A DNA stretch of 64,000 bases from Methylocystis sp. ATCC 49242 (lineage in GTDB: Bacteria > Pseudomonadota > Alphaproteobacteria > Rhizobiales > Beijerinckiaceae). The position numbers were made by a program, and so were the translations under genes. Below, piece after piece: positions 9,361-17,702 of this stretch; positions within the stretch are counted from its first letter, which is position 1; each line of letters opens with the position of its first letter. The notes beneath the pieces were generated by a model. It was not told where the DNA came from and did no database searches. It was given only the letters and a program-made list of their open reading frames with translations. The DNA is taken from the NCBI RefSeq assembly GCF_000188155.2, contig NZ_KE124774.1, positions 4,170,934 through 4,234,933 of the forward strand, written 5' to 3'.

Positions 9361-10887
9361 ATGAGCGACATTCCCAACGCCGTTCCCGGAAAGATCCTCG
9401 TCGGCGCCACGGCAGACGGGCCGAAGGACCGCGCCTACCGCTATCTCACCCTCGCGCTCGGCAACCGGCACGGACTGATTTCCGGCGCCACCGGCGGCGG
9501 CAAGACGGTTTCGCTGCAACTGCTCGCCGAAGGCTTTTCCAACGCGGGGACCTCGGTGTTCCTCGCGGACGTCAAGGGCGACCTCGCGGGCCTTTCTCAG
9601 CCCGGCGACGGCAAGCCGGCCTTCGTGAAGCGCGCGGAGGAGATCGGCCTTCCCTATGCGCCGGACCGCTTCCCCGTCGTCTTCTGGGACATTTTCGGCG
9701 AGCAGGGTCATACCGTGCGCGCCACGATTTCGGAGATGGGGCCGCTGCTGCTCGCGCGCCTGCTCAATCTCAACGATACGCAAGAGGGCGTGCTCAATAT
9801 CGTCTTCAAGGTTGCGGACGAGCAGGGGCTGCTGCTGCTCGATCTGAAGGATTTGCGCGCGGCCCTGACTCATGTCGGCGACAACGCCGCCGAGATAAAG
9901 ACGAAATACGGCAATGTCGCGCCGGCGACGATCGGCGCCATCCAGCGCCAGCTTCTCGTGCTGGAGACGCAGGGCGGCGACAAGTTTTTCGGCGAGCCGG
10001 CGCTGGAGATCGAAGATTTCATGCGCACCGATCGCGACGGGCGCGGGGCGGTCAACATTCTCGCCGCCGACAAGCTCATGCAGTCGCCGAGGTTATACGC
10101 GACCTTCCTGCTGTGGCTGTTGTCGGAGCTGTACGAGAAGCTCCCCGAGGTCGGCGATCTCGACAAGCCGAAGCTCGCCTTTTTCTTCGACGAGGCGCAT
10201 CTCCTGTTCAATGACGCGCCGAAAGCCTTGCTGACGGCGATCGAGCAGGTCGTGCGGCTCATCCGTTCCAAGGGCGTCGGCGTCTATTTCGTCACGCAGA
10301 ATCCGCTCGACGTGCCGGATACGGTGCTCGGCCAGCTCGGCAATCGAATCCAGCACGCGCTGCGCGCCTTCACGCCCCGGGACCAGAAGGCGGTGCGCGC
10401 AGCGGCGGAGACCTTCCGTCAAAATCCCGCTTTCGACACCGCGGACGCCATCATGCATCTGGGCGTCGGCGAGGCGCTGGTTTCCATGCTCGGCGCCAAG
10501 GGCGCGCCCGAGGTGGTGGACCGCGTGCTGATCGCGGCTCCGGCCGCCCGCGTCGGGCCGATCACGCCGCAGGAGCGCGCCGCAGTAATGTCGACGAGCT
10601 GGATCGCCGGCAAATATGACACGATGATCGACCGCGAGTCGGCCTTCGAGATGCTGCGGGCGCGCGCTGAAAAGGCCGCCGGCGGCGGTGGGGCGGCGGA
10701 AGGCGGCGGAGGACTGATCGGCGCGATCGGCGGCGTCCTTGGGACCATCTTCGGCAAGGCGGACAAGAAGCGCATGTCCCCGGCGGAACTCGCCGCCCGC
10801 GCCGCGATCCAGTCGGCGGCGCGCTCGGCCGGAACGCAGATCGCCAGGCAGATCCTGCGCGGCGTTCTCGGAGGGATCAGCAAATAG
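9361..10887 (+). CDS. HerA/YjgR-like ATPase (DUF853)
   Basis: 508 residues of the bacterial HerA-helicase-like DUF853 family (E. coli YjgR type). The Walker A motif is SGATGGGKT at 41-49 and the Walker B motif LAFFFDEAH at 272-280. Sensor and arginine segments follow ([36 protein letters not shown]). A Gly/Ala-rich linker (~444-458) leads to a basic C-terminal tail. Proteins of this fold are hexameric FtsK/HerA-type motors, but the cellular role of the YjgR branch is not established. Start ATG at 9361 gives [16 protein letters not shown]. It is transcribed alone, followed by rpoH after 223 bases. Confidence 0.93.
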   Translation: MSDIPNAVPGKILVGATADGPKDRAYRYLTLALGNRHGLISGATGGGKTVSLQLLAEGFSNAGTSVFLADVKGDLAGLSQPGDGKPAFVKRAEEIGLPYAPDRFPVVFWDIFGEQGHTVRATISEMGPLLLARLLNLNDTQEGVLNIVFKVADEQGLLLLDLKDLRAALTHVGDNAAEIKTKYGNVAPATIGAIQRQLLVLETQGGDKFFGEPALEIEDFMRTDRDGRGAVNILAADKLMQSPRLYATFLLWLLSELYEKLPEVGDLDKPKLAFFFDEAHLLFNDAPKALLTAIEQVVRLIRSKGVGVYFVTQNPLDVPDTVLGQLGNRIQHALRAFTPRDQKAVRAAAETFRQNPAFDTADAIMHLGVGEALVSMLGAKGAPEVVDRVLIAAPAARVGPITPQERAAVMSTSWIAGKYDTMIDRESAFEMLRARAEKAAGGGGAAEGGGGLIGAIGGVLGTIFGKADKKRMSPAELAARAAIQSAARSAGTQIARQILRGVLGGISK

Positions 10888-11024
10888 GGGGCGTTCAAAG
10901 GGCGCCCGGCGGTTCAGTTTACGTTTCCAGCGCCTCGTCGAGGCTATTCTTTATTACGGAATCTTAATCCAGACTTTAGCCTCCCGTCACGCAATGGTCA
11001 TTTTCCCGCCAGTCCCAGTCGGCC

Positions 11025-11030
11025 TATAAT
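11025..11030 (+). promoter_or_regulatory. Possible -10 element upstream of rpoH
   Basis: TATAAT in an A/T-rich patch 80 bases before the rpoH start. No convincing -35 hexamer was found at the right spacing, so this is a weak candidate for one rpoH promoter. The 223-base gap holds no gene I can support. Confidence 0.3.
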
Positions 11031-11110
11031 ACACTTGTTGCGGTCGGCGATCGTGCGACCGCCCATCGCGGGCTTGCCGGCCTCCGGGAGCCCGTCAGGA
11101 GGGACGAGAT

Positions 11111-11995
11111 ATGGCGAATTTGCCCGTTATCGCGGAAGGCGGCCTGGCCCGTTACCTCGCCGAGATTCGTCGTTTCCCAATGCTGGAGCCCCAGCAGGAA
11201 TATATGCTCGCCAAGCGCTGGCGCGAGCACGAAGACCCCAAGGCCGCGCAGGAGTTGGTGACGTCGCATCTTCGCCTCGTCGCCAAGATAGCCATGGGCT
11301 ATCGCGGCTACGGCCTGCCGATCGGCGAGATCATCTCCGAGGGCAACGTCGGCCTCATGCAGGCCGTCAAGCGCTTCGAGCCGGACCGCGGCTTTCGCCT
11401 CGCCACCTATGCGATGTGGTGGATCCGCGCGTCGATTCAAGAATATATCCTGCGCTCCTGGTCGCTCGTGAAAATGGGCACCACCGCGAGCCAGAAGAAG
11501 CTGTTCTTCAACCTGCGCAAGGCCAAGAGCCGCATCTCCGCCTTCGAGGAAGGCGACATGCGACCGGAGAATGTCGAAAAGATCGCGACCCGCCTCGGCG
11601 TTTCGCAGCAGGACGTGATCGAGATGAACCGCCGCATGGGCGGCGACGCCTCGCTCAACGCGCCGCTACGCGAGGAAGGCGAGGGCGAGTGGCAGGACTG
11701 GCTCGTCGACGACAGCGAGGATCAGGAGCGGATTCTCGTCGCGCAGGAGGAAAACAACAATCGTCTGAAGGCTCTTCGCGGCGCCCTCGACGTCCTCAAC
11801 CCGCGCGAGCGCCGCATCTTCGAGGCGCGCCGCCTCGCTGACGATCCCGTGACGCTGGAGCAGCTCTCGGAGGAGTTTGGCGTTTCGCGCGAGCGCGTCC
11901 GGCAGATCGAGGTCCGCGCCTTCGAGAAGGTGCAGGCGGCGGTGCGCAGCGGCGTCGCCCGCATCGAGGCGGCGCATCACGCACCGGCGGCGTGA
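11111..11995 (+). CDS. rpoH: RNA polymerase sigma-32 (heat-shock) factor
   Basis: 294 residues. Regions 2.1-2.4 are clear (LVTSHLRLVAKIAMGYRGYG, SEGNVGLMQAVKRFEPDRGFR, ATYAMWWIRASIQEYILRSW). The RpoH-specific box QKKLFFNLR lies at 128-136 and distinguishes it from RpoD/RpoS. Region 4.2 has the helix-turn-helix (TLEQLSEEFGVSRERVRQIE). It directs RNA polymerase to heat-shock promoters (chaperones, proteases). Start ATG at 11111 follows GGAGGGACGAG. Alphaproteobacteria often carry more than one rpoH; only one copy is visible here. It is convergent with the M48 protease gene, with 7 bases between the stops. Confidence 0.97.
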   Translation: MANLPVIAEGGLARYLAEIRRFPMLEPQQEYMLAKRWREHEDPKAAQELVTSHLRLVAKIAMGYRGYGLPIGEIISEGNVGLMQAVKRFEPDRGFRLATYAMWWIRASIQEYILRSWSLVKMGTTASQKKLFFNLRKAKSRISAFEEGDMRPENVEKIATRLGVSQQDVIEMNRRMGGDASLNAPLREEGEGEWQDWLVDDSEDQERILVAQEENNNRLKALRGALDVLNPRERRIFEARRLADDPVTLEQLSEEFGVSRERVRQIEVRAFEKVQAAVRSGVARIEAAHHAPAA

Positions 11996-12002
11996 GCCTG
12001 CG

Positions 12003-13085
12003 TCAATCGCAGATGGACTGAAGCGCCTTCCACTCCTCGTCGCTCAAGAGCGGCGGGGACTTTGCACCTTTATCCGCCGCGACCAGCTTGGCGAGCCGGT
12101 CCTCGCTCATCGGGTGGTCATTGAGGACCGAGAGCAGATCGTCTTTCTCCTTGCCGGTGATGCGTAGCAGCAACTCGCCCATGGGCCTTGTCGGCCGCCC
12201 GAGCCGCGCCAGCGTCTGTGCGGCGAAGTCATCGGCCTGCGCCTCGGTTTCGCGCGAATGGGCGGCGTAGAGCAGCGTCCTGCTGATGACGATCATTGCT
12301 CCGCCGCCGGTGACGTCGCCGAAGATCATGCCAACGAGCAGCGCCGTCCCGCCCGTCGCGATGATTCGGCGCAGATGGTCGCGGTGCTCCAGATGGCCCA
12401 GCTCATGCGCGAGCACGCCGAGAACCTCGTCCTGTGACCGCGCTTTCGAGAGCAGGCCCGACAGCAGATAGACCTTGCCGCCCGGCAGCGCGAAGGCGTT
12501 GGGGATCTTCGAGGAGATCACCTCGATCGTCGCCGGCAGCCGCAGATGCGCGCCTTCCTGCAAACGCTGCGAGAATTTCTTCAGCGCCGCAGCGCGTTTC
12601 GGCCCGGCGCAGGTCTCGCCGGAAAATGTCGCCCGGACCTGTGCGTCCGCGCCTTCGCCGATCTTCTTTTCCCATTCGAGCGGGATGAGCGGGGCGATGA
12701 CGCCCGCCATGCGCGGCACGCCGCCCCAAAGGAAGGCGCCGAACAGCGCCGTCGCGGCAAGCGCAATAACGAGACGTTTGCTGGCGTCGCGGGAAACACG
12801 CGGCTGTTCGCCAGCGAGCAGCAGGCAACGCCTCGCGATCTCGCTTTGCGTCCTGGCGTCGTCGGTTTCGAGCCAGGCGCCCTTCGGCGCGCCCACCGCG
12901 CGCAGCCGCATGAGCCCGCCCGGCGAGGGAATGCGCCTTATGTCTGCATAGGGCCAGGCGACGATGAAGACGCCGTTTTCGACGATCTCGAGCGCCGGGC
13001 CGAAGATGAGCGCGACCGCGCGCCGCTTATCGACATAGCCGTCGAAATAACAGGCTTTCGCCGGTTGAGCATCCTGCGGCGACAT
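12003..13085 (-). CDS. M48 family zinc metallopeptidase, membrane-anchored
   Basis: 360 residues. A ~100-residue N-terminal cytoplasmic region is followed by a membrane segment (RLVIALAATALFGAFLWGGV, ~104-123) and then an M48 peptidase domain. The zinc site is HELGH at 227-231, with the third ligand in SRETEAQADDFA. Preceding the site is SSKIPNAFALPGGKVYLLSG, typical of M48 proteins of the YcaL/BepA type. A second hydrophobic stretch follows HExxH (GGTALLVGMIFGDVTGGGAM). The family degrades or processes misfolded envelope proteins. It lacks the TPR repeats of BepA. It is divergent from the SDR gene. Confidence 0.92.
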   Translation of the reverse strand: MSPQDAQPAKACYFDGYVDKRRAVALIFGPALEIVENGVFIVAWPYADIRRIPSPGGLMRLRAVGAPKGAWLETDDARTQSEIARRCLLLAGEQPRVSRDASKRLVIALAATALFGAFLWGGVPRMAGVIAPLIPLEWEKKIGEGADAQVRATFSGETCAGPKRAAALKKFSQRLQEGAHLRLPATIEVISSKIPNAFALPGGKVYLLSGLLSKARSQDEVLGVLAHELGHLEHRDHLRRIIATGGTALLVGMIFGDVTGGGAMIVISRTLLYAAHSRETEAQADDFAAQTLARLGRPTRPMGELLLRITGKEKDDLLSVLNDHPMSEDRLAKLVAADKGAKSPPLLSDEEWKALQSICD

Positions 13086-13198
13086 TCGGCTCCCCCCATT
13101 GCGGCTGCGGCGCCGCTTGCGCTTCTCACGCTATCATCGGACAAGGCAAACACAAGTCGCCGCGCTATATGGCGAAGGATGGCACCGGAGAAATTGCA

Positions 13199-13885
13199 AT
13201 GTCCCATTGGCTTATCGCCGGCGCAAGCCGCGGCATCGGATTGGAGCTTGCGCGCCAGCTCGCGCAGCGCGGCGAACATGTGACCGCGAGTCTGCGCAGC
13301 GAGGCCGCGCGCGAGACGCTCGCCGCCGCGCTCGCTCCGGCCGGCAAAGCGCAAATCGTCAGTTTCGACACGCGCGATGAAGCCGCGTTGCGCGCCGCCG
13401 CAGCGTCGATCATCGAGCCAGTCGACGTGCTGATCGCCAACGCAGGCGCCTATGGGCCGCAACGCCAGTCGACGCTCGACACGGATTTCGACGGCGTGCT
13501 CGAACTTCTGTCCACCAATACGCTCGGGCCGCTGCGCGTCGCGCAGGCGTTTCTTCCGCTCCTGCGGCGAAGCAAGCATCCGCGCATCGTCATCATGTCG
13601 AGCGTGCTCGGCTCGATGGCCCTGCAGGGCACATTCAACATCGGCTATCGCGCGTCGAAGGCCGGGCTGAACAAGATAACGCAATGTCTCGCGGAGGATC
13701 TGAAGCCGGAGGGGATCGCCGTCATCTCGATGCATCCAGGCTGGGTGCGCACGGACATGGGCGGTCCAGACGCGCCGCTCGACGTGACCGAAAGCGCGGA
13801 GGGGATCATTGGCGTCGCGGCGGCGCTGACGCTCGTGGAAACGGGCCGTTTCGTCGATTATCGCGGCGAGGAAATCGAGTGGTGA
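13199..13885 (+). CDS. SDR family oxidoreductase
   Basis: 228 residues, a classical short-chain dehydrogenase/reductase. The nucleotide-binding glycine motif is AGASRGIG (7-14), followed by NAGAYG, the catalytic YRASK (Tyr and Lys present) and PGWVRTDMGG. Start ATG at 13199 is preferred over an in-frame ATG 30 bases earlier because GGAGA precedes it and the product then starts MSHWLIAGASRG. It is likely NAD(P)-dependent and cytoplasmic. The sequence resembles the sniffer/C-factor-like SDRs, but substrate cannot be assigned. It is divergent from the M48 peptidase gene and convergent with the ABC transporter genes. Confidence 0.92.
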   Translation: MSHWLIAGASRGIGLELARQLAQRGEHVTASLRSEAARETLAAALAPAGKAQIVSFDTRDEAALRAAAASIIEPVDVLIANAGAYGPQRQSTLDTDFDGVLELLSTNTLGPLRVAQAFLPLLRRSKHPRIVIMSSVLGSMALQGTFNIGYRASKAGLNKITQCLAEDLKPEGIAVISMHPGWVRTDMGGPDAPLDVTESAEGIIGVAAALTLVETGRFVDYRGEEIEW

Positions 13886-13895
13886 GCGAAATTTT

Positions 13896-13943
13896 CCTGC
13901 CCGCAGGTCGCCGTCGCGGAAAAGCTGCGGCTGTCCGGGCAGG
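13896..13943. terminator. Inverted repeat between convergent genes
   Basis: CCTGCCCG at 13896-13903 pairs with CGGGCAGG at 13936-13943, directly between the SDR stop and the stop of the ABC ATPase gene. There is no U-tract, so a role as terminator for either side is only suggested. Confidence 0.3.
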
Positions 13944-13963
13944 ATAAACGGCCGCGATAATTT

Positions 13964-14722
13964 TCACTGGCTTTCGTGACGTTTACGAGACGCGATCAGC
14001 GCCGCATGGGCTTGCGCCTCCAGAGAATCCGCAATCTCTTTCGTGAGGCGCTTTCGCGGCGCGGCGACGTCGAGCGTCGCGACGACATGCGCGGGGCGCG
14101 GCGACAGCAGGAAAATCCGGTCAGCGAGAGCGATCGCTTCGCGCAGGTCGTGCGTGACGATCAATGTCGTGATGTGTTTCTCGTCTACGAGCGCGGCGAT
14201 CTTGTCGCGCAGCTCGCGGGCGAGCGCGACGTCGAGCGAGACGAGCGGCTCGTCGAGCAACAGAAGGTCCGGCTTCACGGCAAGCGCGCGCGCCAGCGCC
14301 ACGCGGCGCGCGAGACCGAGCGAGAGTTCGCCCGGAAAATGCGCCGCATGTTCCGACAGGGATAGTTCTTCGAGCAGCGTTGCAATCTCTTCCTCGCTCG
14401 CCTGCGGGGCGGCGATGCGAAGATTGTCGGCGACGCTGCGCCAGGGCAGGAGGCGCGGCTCCTGAAACGCCATGCCGAGGCGTCCATGCGCGGGGAGTTC
14501 GATATGTCCGGTGAAATCGCGATCCAATCCCGCGATCAGGCGCAGCAGGGTCGTCTTGCCGCAGCCCGAGGGGCCAACGACCGCGCCCGCCTGACCGATC
14601 GGCAGATTGAGCCGCAGGTCTTCGAGCGCTCGCACAGGCCGGCCATTCGCGGCGTGATGATCCTTATGCGCGATAGCGACGTCGAGCGACGCCGCGCCGC
14701 CATCGGGTGACGCGTCTTTCAA
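13964..14722 (-). CDS. NitT/TauT-type ABC transporter ATP-binding protein
   Basis: 252 residues. Walker A is GPSGCGKTT, the Q-loop FQEPRLLPWRSV (typical of the SsuB/TauB/NrtD group), Walker B LLLLDEPLVSLD and the H-loop VTHD. The signature is LSLGLARRVALARA, so the third residue is Leu instead of Gly and the usual Gln is Arg. It powers uptake of an anion such as a sulfonate, nitrate or related compound with the two genes upstream. The start is uncertain: the only in-frame candidate before the domain is TTG at 14722, overlapping the permease end by 59 bases. It is the last gene of the operon. Confidence 0.9.
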   Translation of the reverse strand: MKDASPDGGAASLDVAIAHKDHHAANGRPVRALEDLRLNLPIGQAGAVVGPSGCGKTTLLRLIAGLDRDFTGHIELPAHGRLGMAFQEPRLLPWRSVADNLRIAAPQASEEEIATLLEELSLSEHAAHFPGELSLGLARRVALARALAVKPDLLLLDEPLVSLDVALARELRDKIAALVDEKHITTLIVTHDLREAIALADRIFLLSPRPAHVVATLDVAAPRKRLTKEIADSLEAQAHAALIASRKRHESQ

Positions 14723-15419
14723 GGGGCTGCACCAGTAATGTTTCGACGCCGAGCATCAGCGCCACGAAAGGTAGGGCGTAAGCGAGCAGCAGCTTCATGT
14801 CGAAAAGCTGGAACGCCATGTTGATCTCGAAACCGACGCCATTGGAGCGGCCGAGAAGCTCGACGACCAGCACGACCTTCCAAACCAGCGAAAGGCCGGA
14901 GCGCGTCGCCGCCGCGAGATAGGGCGCGAGCTGCGGCAACACGAGATGGCGAAATCGCGTCGCGCGCGAGAAATGAAAGGCCTGCGCCATTTCCTCCAGT
15001 TGCGGATCGAGCGCGCGGGCGCCTTCCCGCACCACGACGACGGCGTTCGGCAGCTTGTTGAGCGCGACGGCGCCGATGGCCGCGACCTCCGTCAGCCCCG
15101 CCCACACATAGGCAAGCACGATGACGACGAGCGCGGGAAGATTGAGCAGCGCGACGAGCCAGGGATCGAGAAGCCGGTCGGCGAGCCTGTTACGGCCCAT
15201 GAGATAGCCAATCGCCGCGCCCAGACTCATGGCGAGCGCAAATGATGCGATGACGCGCGCGAGCGTAATGGCGAGATTGGAGAAGAGCGCGCCGGAACGC
15301 GCCTCTTCGTAAATCGCCTCGAAAACGAGCGACGGCCCGGGCAGGCGGCGGGGATCGGACATCCAGGCGCCGATCTGCCAGACTCCGAGAAGCAGCGCCA
15401 GCGAAACGATGCGGATCAA
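14664..15419 (-). CDS. NitT/TauT-type ABC transporter permease
   Basis: 251 residues with about six membrane helices and the binding-protein-dependent permease EAA-loop region (GARALDPQLEEMAQAFHFSR, followed by HLVLPQLAPYL). The N-terminus IVSLALLLGVWQIGAWM and LPGPSLVFEAIYE match SsuC/TauC proteins. The start appears to be TTG at 15419, overlapping the stop of the binding-protein gene as TTGA, which implies translational coupling. With the upstream binding protein and downstream ATPase it forms a complete importer. Substrate unknown. Confidence 0.92.
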   Translation of the reverse strand: MIRIVSLALLLGVWQIGAWMSDPRRLPGPSLVFEAIYEEARSGALFSNLAITLARVIASFALAMSLGAAIGYLMGRNRLADRLLDPWLVALLNLPALVVIVLAYVWAGLTEVAAIGAVALNKLPNAVVVVREGARALDPQLEEMAQAFHFSRATRFRHLVLPQLAPYLAAATRSGLSLVWKVVLVVELLGRSNGVGFEINMAFQLFDMKLLLAYALPFVALMLGVETLLVQPLERRVTRWRRGVARRRYRA

Positions 15420-16396
15420 TGCGCGCTCTCGCCGCCCTTGTAGAAGACGCCGGCGTCGAGCGTCCTGGCGGGTCCGACGAGCTTCTCGCCGCCGATTTCA
15501 GCGAGCGCCTTGTAAAGCGCGGCCGCGTCTGCCTCTTCGTCTTTCACGGCGCGTTTCGGAACGCCGGCGACATAACGCTTGCGATACGCCTCGAGCGTCG
15601 CGGCGCCCCTGGGGCCGATGCGTTGCGCGGCGACGGCCCAGGCCTTGTCGTTCGTTGAAATCAGCTCCTTGGCTTTCTTCGTCATCGCAAAGAAGCGCGA
15701 CAGCGCGTCCCTGTTTTTCGCGGCGAAGGCCTCGTCGAACACATAGCCGGTGATGACCACGTCGCCTTTGGCCCCTAACGCTTTCTCGACGTCGGCAAGT
15801 TCGATGGCGCGAGTAAAGCCCTTCGCTTCGAGATCGGCGGCGAAATTCCAGAACTCCAGCGCCGCGTCGATTTCGCCTTGCTGCGCCTTCTCCGCGATGA
15901 GCGGCGGCGCCCCGTAGAGAATGGTCGCGCTCCTGTCGAGATCGACGCCGCTCTTGAGCGCGAAGGCCTTCAGCATGAGCCAGCTTTTGTCGAGCGGTCC
16001 GCCCGCGACGCCCAGCTTCTTTCCGACGAGATCCTTCACGTTCCTGATCGTGGCGTCTTTCGTCATCACCGCGCCGATGGCGGAAGAATAGGGGTAGAAG
16101 GTGAGCTTCGCGCCCTGCGCGCGCTCGCGCGACACCCACAGCCAGTCGGAGACGATGACGTCGGCGCTTCCGCCCTGAATCGCGATCTTGCCGGCTTCGG
16201 GCGCCGCGAGTTCGGTCACGTCGAGTTCGAGCCCCGCCTCCTTGTCGAGATCGAAGGCCTTGACGACGGCGAGCTCCCAGCCGGTGGTGCCGGTCTTCTG
16301 CAGCGCGAGCCGAAGCTTCTCGGCGGCTTGCGTCGGGACCGCGAGGAACATCGTGACGGCGAGGCCGACGGCGGCGAGGGCGAAGGGGCGTCTCAT
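15416..16396 (-). CDS. NitT/TauT-type ABC transporter substrate-binding protein
   Basis: 326 residues with a cleavable signal peptide (MRRPFALAAVGLAVTMFLAVPTQAAE). The mature protein has the NMT1/SsuA-like pattern: KLRLALQKTGTTGWELAVVK, AAPEAGKIAIQGGSADVIVSDW, VGKKLGVAGGPLDKSW and ALEFWNFAADLE. It binds the substrate in the periplasm for the permease and ATPase that follow. It is first in the operon, whose promoter should lie in the 58 bases after the glycosyltransferase stop or further upstream. The family covers nitrate, taurine, alkanesulfonates, thiamine precursors and others; no diagnostic residue lets me choose. Confidence 0.92.
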   Translation of the reverse strand: MRRPFALAAVGLAVTMFLAVPTQAAEKLRLALQKTGTTGWELAVVKAFDLDKEAGLELDVTELAAPEAGKIAIQGGSADVIVSDWLWVSRERAQGAKLTFYPYSSAIGAVMTKDATIRNVKDLVGKKLGVAGGPLDKSWLMLKAFALKSGVDLDRSATILYGAPPLIAEKAQQGEIDAALEFWNFAADLEAKGFTRAIELADVEKALGAKGDVVITGYVFDEAFAAKNRDALSRFFAMTKKAKELISTNDKAWAVAAQRIGPRGAATLEAYRKRYVAGVPKRAVKDEEADAAALYKALAEIGGEKLVGPARTLDAGVFYKGGESAH

Positions 16397-16454
16397 GATC
16401 TTTTCCTGCGAAGCGAGAATTGAAGCTCATAGCGCAGGACGATTGCGGCGTCGA

Positions 16455-17702
16455 TCAGGCCGCCGCGGCGCGGCGACTCAGCATCTCCTCATATATCGCG
16501 ACGATGCGCTCGACATGCCGCGAGAGGGTCGGCGGATCGCGCCAGAAATCGTCGTAGGCGGCGCGGCTCATGCGGGCGACCGTCGCGTCGTCCTTGAGCC
16601 GACCGATGGCGCGGGCAAGCGCGAAGGCGTCGCCGTTGTTGAACCAGAGGCCCGTCTCCTCGTCTGCGACCTCCTCGCGGCCGGCGCAGCCATTGGAGAC
16701 GATCACAGGCGTTCCCATCGCCTTCGCTTCCAGCACGGTCAGCGGCTGACCTTCATACCAGAGCGACGGGAAGACGAGCGCGCGGGCGTTGCGCAGCGCC
16801 TCCGCCGCTTCGTCGGGCGACTTCCAGCCCAGCAGGCGCGCGTCGGGAAAGCGCTGCGCGATCTCCGCCGCCATTGGCCCATCGCCCACGAAAGTCGCGA
16901 CCTGGCCGATCCGCGCGGCGGCCTCCGCGAAGAGCAGCGGGCCTTTCTCGGGCGAGAGGCGCCCGAGAAAGATGAAGTCGCCCGAAGCCGGATTTTCCTT
17001 GGGCCCGCGATCTACGGCGTCGATCGGGTTCGAGACATGATGCAGCCGCGCGCTCTTCGGAATGAAGGGCGCGATGACGTCCCGCTGGAAATTCGAGATG
17101 CAGACATAGTCCGAAAAGACCTGCGGCAGCCGCGCGAAGTGCTTGGCGAGCAGCAGCCGCCCGCCGCGCCAGAGCTTCCTGACGTAATTGCGCTGGTCGC
17201 AATGCGTCGCGAAACAGGCGGGCGACAGCGGCTCGAGCGAACAGGCGACATTGGTCTGGTAATTGTAGAAACCGCCGTTGGGGCAGAACAGGAAATATTC
17301 GTGCACCGTATAGAGCGCCGGCAGCTTCGATTGCGCGATTGCGGGCGCGATGGACGGCGACAGCGCGCGCGCCCATCCATGCACATGAACGACCGTGCGA
17401 TCCGCCGGCAGCTTCGCGAGAAGTTCGCGAAGCGCTTTGGCGGCGTCCGTGTTCCACGTTCCCTGAATCATCGCCGCCGCGCGCGAGGGATTGCCGAGGA
17501 GATCGGTCTGTCCGAGACAGGCGACCTCGACGCCTTCTTCCTGCAAACGCGGGTCAACCGGCGCCGCCGCGGCGAAGAAGATCACGCGCAGCCCTGCGCG
17601 CTTCATGCCGATTGCGCTTTCGATCGCGACCTTGGCCTGTCCGCCGGTGATGGAGCCATGGTCGACGCAGACGACGACCGTCAGAGGTTCAGACATCGTC
17701 AT
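16455..17702 (-). CDS. GT4-type glycosyltransferase, paralogue 2
   Basis: 415 residues, GT-B fold. N-terminal domain: VVVCVDHGSITGGQAKVAIE, with the acceptor-side VHVHGWARALS. C-terminal nucleotide-sugar domain: FIFLGRLSPEKGP, VGDGPMAAEIAQRFP and EGQPLTVLEAKAMGTPVIVS, with the GT4 EX7E motif. A four-cysteine cluster (C in FCPNGGFYNYQ, then VACS, PACF and THCD) is shared with the upstream paralogue. Start ATG at 17702 overlaps the upstream stop as ATGA; a second ATG six bases on is possible. It probably adds a sugar to a cell-surface glycan; sugar and acceptor are unknown. Confidence 0.92.
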   Translation of the reverse strand: MTMSEPLTVVVCVDHGSITGGQAKVAIESAIGMKRAGLRVIFFAAAAPVDPRLQEEGVEVACLGQTDLLGNPSRAAAMIQGTWNTDAAKALRELLAKLPADRTVVHVHGWARALSPSIAPAIAQSKLPALYTVHEYFLFCPNGGFYNYQTNVACSLEPLSPACFATHCDQRNYVRKLWRGGRLLLAKHFARLPQVFSDYVCISNFQRDVIAPFIPKSARLHHVSNPIDAVDRGPKENPASGDFIFLGRLSPEKGPLLFAEAAARIGQVATFVGDGPMAAEIAQRFPDARLLGWKSPDEAAEALRNARALVFPSLWYEGQPLTVLEAKAMGTPVIVSNGCAGREEVADEETGLWFNNGDAFALARAIGRLKDDATVARMSRAAYDDFWRDPPTLSRHVERIVAIYEEMLSRRAAAA

